Shown: positions 37,523 to 50,189 of the stretch, one piece after another | Position numbering within the stretch: position 1 is the stretch's first letter | How the letters are laid out: every line of letters starts with the position of its first letter | Assembly: GCF_947461875.1 (NCBI RefSeq) | Contig: NC_091507.1 | Span: forward strand, 9,219,374-9,283,373 | DNA length: 64,000 nt | Direction: 5' to 3' | Source: Haliaeetus albicilla | Taxonomy: Eukaryota > Chordata > Aves > Accipitriformes > Accipitridae | The notes under the pieces: model-generated | Seen by the model: only the letters and a program-made list of their open reading frames with translations | Told to the model about the DNA's origin: nothing | The model's database searches: none | Translations under genes and position numbers: made by a program

Positions 37523-38118
37523 TGTCGTGGTTTAACCCCAGCTGGCAACTCAGCCCCACGCAGCCACTCACTCAGTCCCCCCCAGTGGTGTGGGGGAGAG
37601 AATCAGAAGGGTAAAAGTGAGAAAACTCATGGACTAAGATAAAGACAGTTTAATAGGGAAAGCAAAAGCCGCGCACCCAAGCAAAGCAAACCAAGGAATT
37701 CACTCACCACTTCCCATGGGCAGGCAGCTGTTCAGCCATCTCCAGGACAGCAGGGCTCCAGCACGTGGAACGGTGACTTGGGAAGACAAACGCCATCACT
37801 CTGAACGTCCCCCCTTCCTTCTTCTTCCCCCTTCAGCTTTATCTGCTGATCATGACGTCCTATGGTCTGGCATCTCCCTTGGGTCAGTTGGGGTCAGCTG
37901 TCCCAGCTGTGTCCCCCCCAACTCCTTGTGCCCCCCCAGCCTGCTCGCTGGTGGGGTGGGGGGAGAAGCAGAAAAGCCCTTGGCTCTGGGTGAGCACTGC
38001 TCAGCAGGAACGAAAACATCCCTGGGTTATCAACGCTCTTTTGGTCACAAATCCAAAACACAGCCCCATACTAGCTACTATGAAGGAAATTAACTCTATC
38101 CCAGCCAAAACCAGCACA
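37523..38118 (-). mobile_element. LTR B of the same endogenous retrovirus (ERVL-like)
   Basis: A 596-bp LTR in reverse orientation. On the minus strand it begins TGTGCTGGTTTTGGCTGG and ends ACCACGACA. It carries the ATTAAA poly(A) signal (37649-37654 in reverse complement) and the CRE-like TGACGTC at 37853-37859. It is colinear with the copies at 11824-12420 and 53616-54211, with scattered substitutions only. Unlike those two it has no target duplication. It may therefore be one end of a rearranged or truncated provirus, or have lost one flank by recombination. No retroviral coding region is seen nearby. Open frames inside it (for example 37852-38289, plus, antisense to the LTR) are compositional. 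Confidence 0.88.
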
Positions 38119-38560
38119 AGCAGGAACCACCTGAACCAATGCAGAACAAGCCTTACAAGAACCGGTGCAAGTGCAGCAGTGACCCGACCTGAGCTGGCTT
38201 TGGTGCCCGATAACTCCACACAACACGCCACCTCTCCTGTCCTGAGTGACCACCATAACAGATGGAGCCCAAAGTCCTGGACTAAATGAACTCAATGGAC
38301 AATTTGTGGACATTGGTGGACATTTTATAAGGGTGGTCCATAGACTAAGGGAATGATATCTGTGTATTACATCAAAGGATGGGAAGGGTGGTGGTGGGTA
38401 ATGAGCATGTGTGGGACCTGAGCATGACATACATGGTATGGAATAAAGGAGTGAAAATCTGAACAGTATGACCAGTAGATGTGTAGGGAGTCAACAACCT
38501 AACCTTACAGGGGGATTTCATGAGTTTGTGAGCAGATGTTCATTGTGATATAATTGTCCT
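38119..38560. other. Unidentified sequence abutting LTR B, possibly repeat-derived
   Basis: This segment begins exactly where the LTR ends. It is locally GC-richer than the AT-rich DNA after it, contains CATGGTATGGAATAAAGGAG (an AATAAA signal on the plus strand) and repeats TGGACATT twice around 38307-38326. It may be internal sequence of the retroviral element or another retroelement. No polypurine tract next to the LTR and no recognisable viral protein were seen, so the identity stays open. Confidence 0.3.
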
Positions 38561-41500
38561 CATAATAGTAGGGTCTGGAGTCAATGGTGTTGCCATTCTA
38601 CATTCTCTGTTTCTCTCTGGAACAGAATTGTTACTAAACATATTTGTTAGTTATTAATTATTAATTGTTTACACATCAATTGTAAGTGAGGAAAATTTTT
38701 TTTTAATATTATATGAACATCCTAAAGCTTTATAAGCTTTCTAGCTATACAATTTTCTTTCCAAGAATGTCCCTGTAACTGCACAACATTCTTTTTCAAA
38801 AGCCGTTGCCATTTGACTTAAATAATTCACATACAGCCCCAAATGTTCCATTTTCTAAAATGAAACGTGATGGTCAAGCACACAAAATGTTTTCACAACT
38901 TCATGTAGATAAAACCTATGTGAGCGTGAAGGAAGCAATCCTTTTTTGTGTGTCTGGAAATACCAGCACTTTCATGTGGAAGTTATCAAAAATGTATAAT
39001 TCTGCATGTGCACGTTTATACTATTGTATTAGCTTTCCCCTGATTTACATGAGGCAGAAGATAACTATAATACACAAAGTATGTCACAAGGCAATGCATA
39101 ATGAAACTACAACAAATATAACATACTTTATCCTGAGGTATATGCATATATTGCCAGAGAAATGTAAGTGGAAATCTTAGCCACTGAAAAGGTTGCAACT
39201 TAAATGGAATTGACTTGATAAAAAAGTTGATTTTAGCCATTTGAAAGTTAACCATCTAGAGAAAACTAGTGATCTCAGCTTCTTCCTTATATACAGTAGA
39301 AATAGATAAACATTTCCAGCAGGTGATTCATTCCACCTATCTGAGGAATTTACCGTAAGTATTTGCTCTCTGGTGATGCCAGTCATTTTTCAGAGAGAAA
39401 TACCACATGAAGTTATCTTATTTATTGCCTTATTTCTATTAAGCTAACATCAGCTGAAGTGAAATCTGTCTATCAGTAAAAAAACTTTTCTTTTGTCCCC
39501 TACACTAGCCCAGAGCTATTGAGTTTAATTTCTGTAACCACAGGTAAGAACAGGAATGTAGACTGAGCCACCCCCATCACTTGTCCAAACAATTTTGGTT
39601 ATGTCTTCAGCAACCTGCCAGTGCTGGTCTGAGCATCTTGTTCTTCCTGTGCTGGTAGGGTTTAACTTTCTGTTTCTGTTACTGCAAATCCATCCCATTT
39701 ACAGGTCAACAGGACAAGTAGCCCAACAGAGCCAAGAAAACACCTTCTTTCCAGGACAAGTCATGAAATGCAGTCTCTCATCAAATCATGAGATTTCCAG
39801 ATCAGTCTTGGGGGCCTTTGACTTCTGGAAAAAGCAGCATAATTTCAGGGATGCTTGCCTGTCTGATGAGAATATAACCGATAAAGTTTTGCAATTTCTA
39901 ACATCATCACTTGGAGCAACTTGCAACACATTGAAGAAATAGTTCAAAATTTTGTATGATTGTTAAAACATCCACTGCTTGGCCTTTAGCTCCCACTGTA
40001 AAGCATCCCAGGATATCTCTGTATGACAACATACTTTCATTCAAACACAACTTAAGCTCTTTTGGGGCTCAAAAGTCCTCAAGTGTGAGGAGAGGCTTAT
40101 GCTTGAATGGTTCTGTTGGAAATGTTTGTTGGGTAGGTTGCCATAATGACATATATGATAGGCAAAAAAACCCCTATAGTTTACAGGTCACTAACTGCAG
40201 AAGACCCTGCATTCTTGATATTTTGTTCTGCAACAGTGTAATCAAACATGTCTGTGGGTTTCTTTTAGTTTTTAACATGACTAGTTAGAAGAAAATCCCT
40301 GACTAGCTTTTCTAGCTCAATGAAAATTTCAAAGTCAATTAGGATGATGTAATACAAATGCAGTTGGCTGACTAGAAAGTGGGTGAACAAGGGCAGTAGA
40401 AAACCTCTCTACCCAGAATATTCTAAGAGTATGAAAGGGAATCAAAGACAGGGGAAAACACCTTTTAACAGTTTCTGCTTGGATCACATTACTGTGATAA
40501 GAAGAAATGCCATCGTGATAGCTGCCATAGAGTAACTATGCAGGGAGATTAACAGACTCATTGTGCCTCGAAGGCTGCAATTTAAACAGTAAGATTCTTC
40601 ATTTTGTAACCTATCACATTTAAACACTGATCAAGATATACTTTCTGAATAAAAGATTAAGACTTCATATATCAAAAAGACTTCTCCATTCTTCATGCTG
40701 CCACAGTGAGATAGCACAGCTGATGGAAGAGGAAATGCCCATTATGAGGTGTACCTATAACATCTTATCATTACATTTCAGTAGCTGATTCTTTTTTTAT
40801 GAATGCCTGAACATCCAGTAGAGAGAGGTTTTTTTCCCCCTCTACACAACAGCTGTGCCTTTTGAATCACACAGATTGGCTGAGAGGAGGTGACACTCCA
40901 TAGGCCAAACATCATTCAGCACCGGCTGAGCTCACTAGAATGCAAATGCATCGTCTTGATAGTCTTGCTTGAAAGACATCTGTAGTCACAGCACAGATAT
41001 AGAGAGCAAGGGCAGAGCATGACAGATTGCAGTTGTTGGGGAGAAAAAGACACAATTCCTGGAAATATTTAAGCCTACTGCAGAAGCAATCACCACCACA
41101 ACAAATCCCTGTTGCACTGGAATGAGAAGAAGTAGGCCCAAGAACAATTATAGCATATCTTTGACAATGCACCTTGAATTAACTGCAGTTTTGCTACAAA
41201 TAACCTGTATTGCTTTCTGTATGGTCACAAACATAAATACTAGAGTGGAGGAAATGCTGGCTCTTCTACTTGGATGATTTGTATTTCTATAGCCTGCTAT
41301 GAAGATGACACAAAAGATTTATACGTCTGGGGATGCTTCTCAAAAAGCAATCCCATCTAATACCTGAAAGCTACCTAGGTAAATTCCTATTGCAGTTTTT
41401 CTGATTTGGGGGAATCTTCTGTTTACCTCCCTCAGCAGTGGTATGTAGGCACCTCTTGTTCTCTTAGTCACCCCATAGCAAGGATAAGAGCAGTTTAAGA

Positions 41501-42924
41501 AAAGGAAAAGGACTGTCTGGACTCTCAGGCTTATAGCAATACTGATATAATATACCATATGATAATAGGGTAGGTTTTCTCATGTACATATGACTAAATT
41601 ATCTTCCTCCAGAACAGGGTGATCTCATAAATACTGTCTATTGGGAATGGTCTCTAGCTTACATTATCTTCCTGTGCCCCTAAGTATTCCCCAAGGCTAA
41701 CTCGGGAAATGGCTATCTGGAATAAGGCCGAACCTTGTCAGGGACTGTGCTAGGAATTTAACACTTACGGACATTTGCACATCAGCACTTGAGTCTGTGC
41801 ACAGGCTCTGTGAAGTTACTCGTAAAGTCCTATTGCTGAAGAAAAACTCAAGCAATGCTACACAGAAGCAGTTTCCATCCTCATCAAGACTTTTTATATC
41901 TTTCAGAGTAGAGAGTAGCTGCAGATGGCTGCTGCAAAGCAACGTGGCAATGTGGGCTTTGCCAGGTACAAATCTTGCAATAACAGAAAAGAGGTTGTAT
42001 GTTTTGCTCCCTTTTCATCTTTGTAATTCAGCTTGTGGGTACAGGTGAAACCTATTAAACCCCTGTGGCTAAGGTATTCACATCTCTGGCACATGGTCAC
42101 CAGAAGTGGGAGGCATATGGACAAGGAATTCCAGTAACTCCCTTTCTCCTTATTCATTGCCTTCCACTCTAATAGGAACTGTTGATTAAAAGGGAAGGGT
42201 CTCCTTGCAAGGTGCCACACACAGAGTTAATCTGCTCTTCAGTGGGAACTGCACCATCCCACCAACCAAAACCACTTCCCATAACCTTCTGTGTCTATCA
42301 ACAGCAGTGCTGCCAAAAGAGCATGGCTACCTTGATGGACCGTTGAGTAGCTGATAGAGTCAGCTCCTGGCCTGTTGATGGCTTTGAAGAACAAGAAGGC
42401 TGGTTAAAAATTAAATGAGGTAGAAGACATGGAGGGACTACAAGGTAGTAGGTTTAGTAGTAGCAGGAAGTAGTGGATTTAGAGGCTGTTTCGTTAGAAA
42501 CAAAGTAGAGCTGAACAGGACCATCTGGTGCTTTTCTTATGCATCACATCATATCTATGTGCTTGTCTTTTGGAAGGAAGTCAATTTTCTCAATTTCATG
42601 CTCTGTATGTTCCTATAGGAATCATATATTGAATTCACATTCTATATTGCCTTCTGCTGACCCACTGAATTGGTGGCTATCTCTTTCCAGCTACAGTGAG
42701 CTCTATCATACATACCCTGAACAATTCCTTTCTAACTCAAAATCTGATGCTTTTTCCCAAAGGCTCTTTTTCTCTTGAAACAGCAGTTACTTGCTCTGCC
42801 TTATCATGGGTGTCTTTTGCCTCTTTTTTTACCTAAAATATACACTGGTCACACTTCTCTTGATATTCAGGCAATGGTTGAGTCTAGAAGACACCTCTGG
42901 AGACTGAGTAGTGCAAAACCTGCT
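38561..42924. other. Unique AT-rich DNA
   Basis: No gene is recognised. The frames of 124 codons (38806-39180, plus), 115 (39595-39942, plus), 110 (39956-40288, plus) and 105 (41903-42220, minus) lack similarity to known proteins, overlap others, and have no promoter or splice context that I can see. Confidence 0.5.
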
Positions 42925-43690
42925 CCGAGAAGGGTCAGCTAGAGCAGGTTGCCTGGGATGGTGTCTATCTGGGGTTTGAGTAACTGCAATGACAGTCCAC
43001 AACCACTCTGGGCAACCTGTTCCTGTGTTTGACCACCCTGACTGTAACAGATTTTTTTTCTTATGCTTAAATGGAATTTCCTGTGTTTCAGTTTGTGACC
43101 ACTGCTTGTCCTGTCAGTGAGCACTTTGGAGACGAATCTGGCTCAATCTTCTTTACCACCCTTCCCTCCCCAATCAGGTATTTATACATGTGGTTAAGAT
43201 CCCCCTGAGCCTTCTCTTCTCCAGGCTGAACAGCCCCAGACATCTTTGACACTTCTTATATGACAGATGCTCCAGTCCCTTAATCTTTTTCATGGCGCTT
43301 CATTGGATTCACTCCAGTATGTCCATGTCTTTCTCGTATACATCCACTGCAGCACTCAGCTGTGTGAGCTATCCCATCACATCTGCCTGATCCCAGTAAG
43401 TTCATAGCCCTACAACTGCATGTAGACATCTACTTCCTCCTGTTTGTTCCCCATGCTGCAGACATTAGTGTGTAGCACTTCAGAGAGTTACCTTGTTGTA
43501 CCGACTTCCCCAGAAAAGTGTGTGAGTTTCCCACCACCACGCTGGCTTCTCAGCACTTCTTTATTAGGGCACATACACTTGGGGTGGGCACTCTTCTGCC
43601 CTGCTTTTTTGACTACAAAAGTCTTCCCTGTCTACATCAGCCTGCATCTTCTACTTGCCAACCAAATCCACGCTGCTTGAGTAACCTCGA
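42925..43690 (-). mobile_element. Internally deleted CR1 LINE
   Basis: Reading right to left, the first part (about 43690-43346) is the start of CR1 ORF2. A segment on the minus strand at 43454-43434 encodes MGNKQEE, the opening of the apurinic endonuclease domain, followed by tract remnants with in-frame stops. At about 43340 the sequence switches directly to the CR1 3' region: GACATGGACATACTGGAGTG, then GGGGCTGTTCAGCCTGGAGA, then CACAGGAACAGGTTGCCCAG near 43015. The whole reverse-transcriptase part, normally about 2 kb or more, is absent. The 3' octamer tail is degraded. It is a defective copy that cannot make a functional enzyme. Confidence 0.7.
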
Positions 43691-44206
43691 TCTTCCTAGA
43701 AGAGTGTCATTTTGGAAAGATCTGGTTGCTTTTTTATTCATTTTGAAGAGCTCTCAAAGATTCCCCATATAATGGAAATCCCAAAAGCAGCTGTTCATTT
43801 AATAAAAGCCCTTTCTATAATATGGTCTAATCAATGTCTGCAACGTACTAAGAGACTTCAAAAGTTGTCATCTGAGCACACTCAGAAAGAGTGCAGGCAG
43901 ATGGAAGAGGATTTCAGAGTATCAGGAGACATGCACTAAAGGTTGCAGAACCTCTGGAAACAACAGGAAAACATTGCCTTTGTCATGCATTTTATATTTT
44001 CTGTGATAGAACATGATTTTGGGAAATAAATTCAGAAAACTGAGAGAGAATATTACATTTTCAGAGTGATTTCTGCTGTCTTAATTCTTCTATGACAGGA
44101 ATGGATGAGTTATTCTCTTTCAGCATAAGCATCAACCCTGTATTTCAGTGGTCATTTGGAAACAAATTTGTTTGGGTTCAACTATCGCTTAAGTTTATAT
44201 TGATTC

Positions 44207-44228
44207 TTCCCTTCCCTTCCCTTCCCTT
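44207..44228. repeat. (TTCCC)n microsatellite
   Basis: Four perfect units of TTCCC plus TT. Confidence 0.95.
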
Positions 44229-45957
44229 AACCCTCCCTTTTTCTTGGAATGACAAACACCATATACCACTGAGCGCTGTACACCTCAGTTCAAGCGCTAT
44301 AATATGAAATTATATTCCAAAGGAAAACCATGTCATATTTGGTCAGGGAAATGATGTTCTACAGCACTTATGTGGCCCTGGCTGTAATGAAAGAAAGGGA
44401 CTTTAAAGTAGCTAAGGCTTTTGGAGCTTGCTAAATAGTCAAAACTACAGCTATTGTAGGCACGTGAACTCACAGTCACCTTTTTTCTTATTGGCAGACA
44501 GAGATCCTCTGGAGTGCAATAATGAGAAAAAGCCTCTCTGACTCTGTTGTGGCTGCTTTGCTGAGGGTGGTAGTGACAAGATCAAATGCCATTTTGGCAC
44601 TAATTTTAAGTATGCTGAGTCTCACTAAGTTGTAAAAATACACTAGCGGTCTTATGCTACCGGCCTCCGGATCAGCATAAAATACTGAACGAGATCAAAG
44701 AGGTGACGGAATCTACTGAAATAATAAGAATGGATGATGATAAATAGCCACAAAGAGCCTGGTCAAATATCACAACAGAACAAGTTTAAGGAAAAAATTC
44801 TTAACACTTTAAATGAGCATGTCCTGAAACAGCTACTTTGTCCTATGATATCCAAGCAGACACTTTTTCTTTACCTTAGTCCCTTTTGCCTCATGCTACG
44901 AAAATTGCAAAGGCAAAATGCTTGATATGATATATCAAAATTATATTCAATATTATTGAAAGCTGTTAGTGTGCAACACAGGTTTAGAAAGGGGAGACCA
45001 CATAAACATGGGAAGTTAGTCTGAAAGTGAGGAAATTAAAACCCTCCAACTCAGTGCAGATGCAACATGAGCAAAGTATAGCATCAACTACTGCATTGTA
45101 CGTTACAAGGCTATGAGCTCACATGGATCATGAGTGTAACTATGTACACACCTAATAAACGCCTCTAGCAGCAACTGTTTTTAAGCAGACATTATCAGAA
45201 GGAAAACTTTCTGAATTTATGTGGCTTCTTTATACTTTTAATTAATTAATTAGTTGTTTCCATTGGATAGATTCATCATATTACATACTAAGTACAAGTC
45301 AGAGCTGATACTGAGTTATCCCAACTATCCAGAAACTGAGGACAACTGTATTCACCTTAGTCACATTAATTCCAGGCAGTGGCTCAATCCATGTCTAATC
45401 TCTTTAAATTACCAAAAAGCTTTCTGATTGAAGTTAATATGCACAGTTCTTCTGCACTGTGGGGTAGAGTGAACAATTCCAATATTTTGGTAATTTCTAG
45501 GCCCACCAGACAAAACACTTATTATAACACACACACACAGAGAAACAAATGGAGCACTACACAGTAGCACTGCAAGAAGGAGTGATAATGCGAGGGCCAA
45601 AATATTTAGGAAAGGACGTTGCTAACCTCTCATATCTAGGTAACACCTGAGATGAAAGTAAAAAGGCACCTTATATCAGATATCATATTATTATCTAACA
45701 AAACTGCTGAACACTCACTCAAAATCTAGGTCCTACACTTTGTTAATTACTCAAATATTGTTTGTCTATTCACTGGTTTCAACACTGAAATATTTGCAGC
45801 ACCCTACTGGGACACAAATACTGTGTTGAAGTGATGCTGGTAGCGTGCACATATATGACATATATAGAGAACTGGAAGTCTTTGTGTGTGTGGCAGATGA
45901 TGGATGAATGCCAGTGCAGTGGCAATTTCTGGAATACATATGCTCTGTAATGACAGG

Positions 45958-45977
45958 AAAAAAAAAAAAAAAAAAAG
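45958..45977. repeat. Poly(A) run, 20 bases
   Basis: A20 after ACAGG. No retroposed gene is recognised upstream. Confidence 0.95.
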
Positions 45978-46739
45978 TCAAATTAAGCTGCCAAAGATAT
46001 CACCAAGAGTTTGACCACAGTGGCACATATTTAAGGTGTGCATTGGCAGGGTCCCATTGCAGATGTGCTGTCTGTTTGTCTCTGCCACATTTCCATCACT
46101 GTCTGCTTCAGAAGGAAAGAATTATTTCTTGATGACATTGTGATAGAAGTTTCTTTCTCTATTCACAGTTTGCATCTTATATACAAAAGCCATAACTTGG
46201 CTCCTGGTCAGCAGGAACATTTTATTGATATTTGTGGGAACAATTACTAAGACTGAATTCAGCAGCCTGTTAAATAAAAAATTAATCTAACAACTGGCAC
46301 TACTACCATTCAAGAAGATGCTCCGTCAAGAGTCCTAAAAGTAGCAGAACATGTTTTTCTAAATAAGTAGCTTCTTTTACAAAGTTAAGAAGGTTTCTGT
46401 CTGTGTTGGTTTTGTCACATTCGTGGGAGGTTTGATGCTTCTTTTGGTGTCTAACTTAACACATGGATATTCCAGCCAGTTTTCACTGACTGCTCCTTAC
46501 AGCCCTGTGGATTATGCATTTGGCTTTGTTTCAGGAATCTATGAATACAAAGCCTGTCGAGTATGTGATTTCATTCAAAGCTCTATCCATACTTGTTTTC
46601 TTCAAGCACTGAAATGGGTGAATGCATTCTTGTTATTTAGTCATGCTTGTATCAAACCACCACCCCCAAAAACCTGTGATATCTGATAAAAAATATTTGA
46701 CATCAATAAAAAAACAAGTTAGAAAACTGTTCAGTCATA

Positions 46740-46980
46740 CAAAAGGTGTGATAGCTACAAAAAGAGCCAACTTACAAAAGGGTTAGTGATTCACCCAGCC
46801 AAGTTAAACAAGACACAATTGGGGCTAATTGACTTCCCTCCTTCGACCTCCCAAGTATGAGTTTATGAAAGCCTGGAAAGCTAAATTAACCCCAATTGTG
46901 TCTTGTTTAACTTGGCTATTTAAGTTAAATGGATAACCCTTTTGTGACTTGGCTCTTTTTGTAGATATCACACCTTTGGA
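46740..46980. mobile_element. 241-bp palindromic element with TA flanks (MITE-like)
   Basis: Left arm 46740-46830 and right arm 46884-46980 are inverted copies separated by a 53-bp loop. Outer arm parts share GGTGTGAT, CTACAAAAAGAGCCAA and ACAAAAGGGTTA. Inner parts share 28 identical bases, beginning AGCCAAGTTAAACAAGACAC and ending ATTGGGG. Between them 11 bases on the left face 16 on the right without similarity. TA stands immediately outside both ends (46738-46739 and 46981-46982), as for Tc1/mariner-type insertion. A palindromic non-autonomous DNA transposon is the best fit; a hairpin RNA source or a local inverted duplication are alternatives. There is no coding capacity. Confidence 0.6.
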
Positions 46981-49174
46981 TAATTAACATTCCCCCTCTC
47001 CCACCTTTCTAAATCAGCTTTTACTTTAGTTTACATGTTTTGATTTGCGGTGGAAGAAAAAGCAAAACTCTTTACGTTTTTGAGCAGACAAGCTCCTCAC
47101 TGAATAAAGCAAATCAAGAAACATGAAAGTACCTTAGAAATAATTAAAAGGTAGCAATTCACAGCAGGGATTTGAGGATGCTATGGGGACTGCAGCAAGA
47201 AACTCTTATGACATACAGTGTGTAAGACATTAATATAAAAGAAGAAATCTCACCTTCTATATATTTATCAAATAGCACATTATATCAAACTACCCAATTC
47301 ACATTGTCATACCTAAATTCAAACTTTTGCTGGTAAGGACATGACTATGAAGCTGTTCCCTTTGACTTCAGGAGATGTTGTTAGGCACTGAAAGTATACC
47401 AGAATAAGATTGTAAGTAAAATGTTAAAATATGGGTTGAAGTATGTGTACGTCCTCAATTTTCAGAAACGTGGTTTCTTTTTATTGCAGTGTTATCTTTG
47501 GGGGTGGGCTCAGTATTGTGGCTTCATATGAACTGAAGATAGCTATGAAAATGAATTAAGATATTGTCATGAACTATTGGTGGAATTAGAGGGTAACTCC
47601 TGGCAAGCTTATAGTACAAAAATACAGAAGGTTGATTTAAGGCAAAAAAAGTTTCATGGATTTTATCTGTGGAATTTTCTCTGTATCAGCATCTGAAAAG
47701 CTGCAGTGTTCTCTGACCTCGCAAGGCATCTGAATGAACAACATGCCTGTGGCAGGAGCAGCATCTGGAGATGGTTGTCTAAGATAGGTAGTGAGGCAAA
47801 TCACTGTCTGGAGGTGCTTCTCACGCTCCTGTGACTATAGACAGAGCCTAGAGGACTAGCTTCAATAGATCAGGTTTTTGAAATAAATCCAGCCTTAAGT
47901 GCTCAATAAGGGCCATACATTAGCATTCCTGAAATTACACCTGCCTAATAGAATCAGGTCCATAATACTTAAAGAAAATGGATATGTGAAATAAATATAG
48001 GATGTGTTAGTGGAATATTCTTCTGTGATTTATTTAATGATAACCATGATCCCTGGAACACACATCTTTGTAAAACCTGGGAATGCTGAAGAACTCAAAG
48101 CTGGCTGTTGACATTTTTTAATAATCAGACATTGCATAGAAGGCTTTTTCATATAAGGACTTTTATGAGCCACACTCGTTTGTGAAATCGGCAAGACTAA
48201 AAGAACAACTAAGAGGTTGTTAGTTCCCCACAGAGCATCTAGCTGATATAGAGGTCTACATGTGTAAAACTTTGTAAGAAATAAAAAAGTATGTTACATT
48301 AGCCCTAAAGTAACACAGGCATGTTTATATACTTGTATCACAGGGTCTTTGCATTTGTACTAAAGACTTTTCTGAGACCTTCCTTGCAATCTATTAAAAA
48401 TCCAGTCCAGAATATTAACAGCAAATATAGAGGAAAAGGTAGTTACTAATATTAAGGATTATTCATAATACATTAGGTAGGAAAACAGATGTGAGCTTGG
48501 AAAAGAAGCAGCGAGAGTTCAGAAAAGTTTATCAATGTGAAGAGATTCAGAGTTGGGTCTGTTTGCTTCTGTTCTTGCCTGCTTTGTAATCAGCCAGTTT
48601 TCTAAGAACATCCAATTCCTGATTAGGAACTGAGATTATCTCAGCTTTCTACAGTTCCAGCCCCAATATTGTGAATGCTGAGACTTTATCGACCTCATGA
48701 AGAGATGAACTGCTCCCATCAGTTCTATCCATTGACCAGCTCAGAGGTGGGTACGTACACAGCAGACATCCACCTGTGGTCAGGTGAATGCCGTGACTTT
48801 CAAAACCTTAGAGGAGTAAAACTGGTGTTAACAGCAGGTTGCAATCGGCTTCTGTAGGTCAGAAAAGTTAATTAGTTCTTTCTATGCTAGGGTTTTTCAA
48901 CAGTTTTCTTGTCTATTAGGCAAAGTAATGTGATGATAACTAGAACCTGTAGTGTCCCAACTCAGCCTAAATTGCATAGGTATATTACAGACAAATGGGT
49001 TCCTTCAGTGACCTTTATGGTACTGAAATTTCTGTACTGATTAAATCTTAACTCGTCATTTTGTCCACTCAAGGTGTTCTGTACTTCAAGAGAGAGAAGA
49101 ACCACTGAATCCAAGCTGTCTTGATATTCAGAATGGGCAAAGTCCCAAATTCTGTCTGGAGCTGGCTTTTAAAT
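46981..49174. other. Unique AT-rich DNA
   Basis: No gene or known repeat. Open frames are at most about 60 codons. Confidence 0.5.
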
Positions 49175-49522
49175 AGAATCATAGAATCACAGAATGGTTT
49201 GGGTTGGAAGGGACCATAATGAGCATCTAGTTCCAGCCCCCCTGCCATGGGCAGGGACACCTTCCACTAGACCAGGTTGCTCAAAGCCCCATCCAACCTG
49301 GCCTTGAACACTGCCAGGGATGGGGCATCCACAACCTCTCTGGGCAACCTGTTCCAGTGCCTCACCACCCTCACAGGGAAGAACTTCTAAAGCCATTACC
49401 CCTCGTCCTATCACTACATGCCCTTGTAAAAAGTCTCTCTCCAGCTTTCTTGTAGGCTGCTTTTAGTACTGGGAGGCTGCTTTAAGGTCTCCCTGGAGCC
49501 TTCTTTTCTCCAGGCTGAGAAG
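49175..49522 (-). mobile_element. CR1 LINE, 5'-truncated 3' end (avian type)
   Basis: It begins with tandem octamers AGAATCAT, AGAATCAC and AGAATGG, then TTTGGGTTGGAAGGGACC, GGGCAACCTGTTCCAGTGCC and TCTTTTCTCCAGGCTGAGAA. This is the reverse complement of the CR1 3' end, so the element points left. About 350 bp is left, the usual outcome of 5' truncation. The octamers and body are close to the remembered consensus, so it is younger than the other CR1 pieces here. No target duplication is expected for CR1. Confidence 0.95.
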
Positions 49523-50189
49523 AGGAGTCTAAATTCCATTTTTAGACTCTAGAGCATCCAAAGTAGGAAAATTCAGGTTCAGTGCTTACAGTCTGAGCCC
49601 CTCTCAATTTAAACAGAAAGCTTTCCAGTACTAACAGAGGATTAAAAAAACAGAGCAAACAATTTCTTTGGAAAGTAAAGCTGCCTTGATATCTCATGTC
49701 ATCCCACCTCTTTTGAGTGAAAGGTATTCTGAAAGCAGATGCAAGTTTTAGCCAGAGAGCTTATGCTGGAAGTCTGCTTGCCAAATGTCCCACTGTTCAG
49801 TTTATGTGCCCACAGTTAAAATAAAAGCAGAGAGCGATTTAGAAAAGATGATTCTTCTTTTTGAACTTTCTCCAACAGTTGCTGCAGAATTGGTTTTAAT
49901 TTTTTGGAAGTTTTATATTGAAGAGTAGTCAGTGAAAATTATTATTTGTAATGGGCTTTTCAAATTTTACTTCCCCAGGGTCTCATAGTTCTGGAGGCCT
50001 CTCCCTCCTACCCCGTCCCATTCCAGTTACCAAGCACTTTCCTCTCATGAATATAATGATTATCAACTTATTTTTCACTTAAAGGGGGAGGAGGAGGGGG
50101 GATTTAAACTGCCTGCTTGACAATGCTTTCAAATGGTGATGAAATGTCTTCTTCATATCTGAAGAGAACATGATTATTAGCACTGAATC
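49523..50189. other. Unique DNA
   Basis: Nothing recognised. A purine-rich GGGGGAGGAGGAGGGGGG stretch lies at about 50084-50101. Confidence 0.5.

Larger units (their letters stand above)
43691..46739. other. Unique AT-rich DNA with simple repeats
   Basis: No gene. The longest frame is 87 codons (46423-46686, plus). It contains a (TTCCC)n repeat, a poly(A) run and ATTAATTAATTAG at about 45240-45252. The part at 44640-45010 has a faint LINE-like look that I could not assign. Confidence 0.5.

Noticed and set aside
38806..39180. 124-codon plus frame in AT-rich DNA
   Set aside because: Low-complexity AT-rich codon use, no similarity to a known protein, and no promoter or splice context.
44640..45010. 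Possible LINE-like remnant
   Set aside because: Only isolated short similarities, with no ordered match to a CR1 segment.
45958..45977. Poly(A) run as a retroposon tail
   Set aside because: No recognisable retroposed sequence precedes it, and birds have few poly(A)-tailed retroposons.
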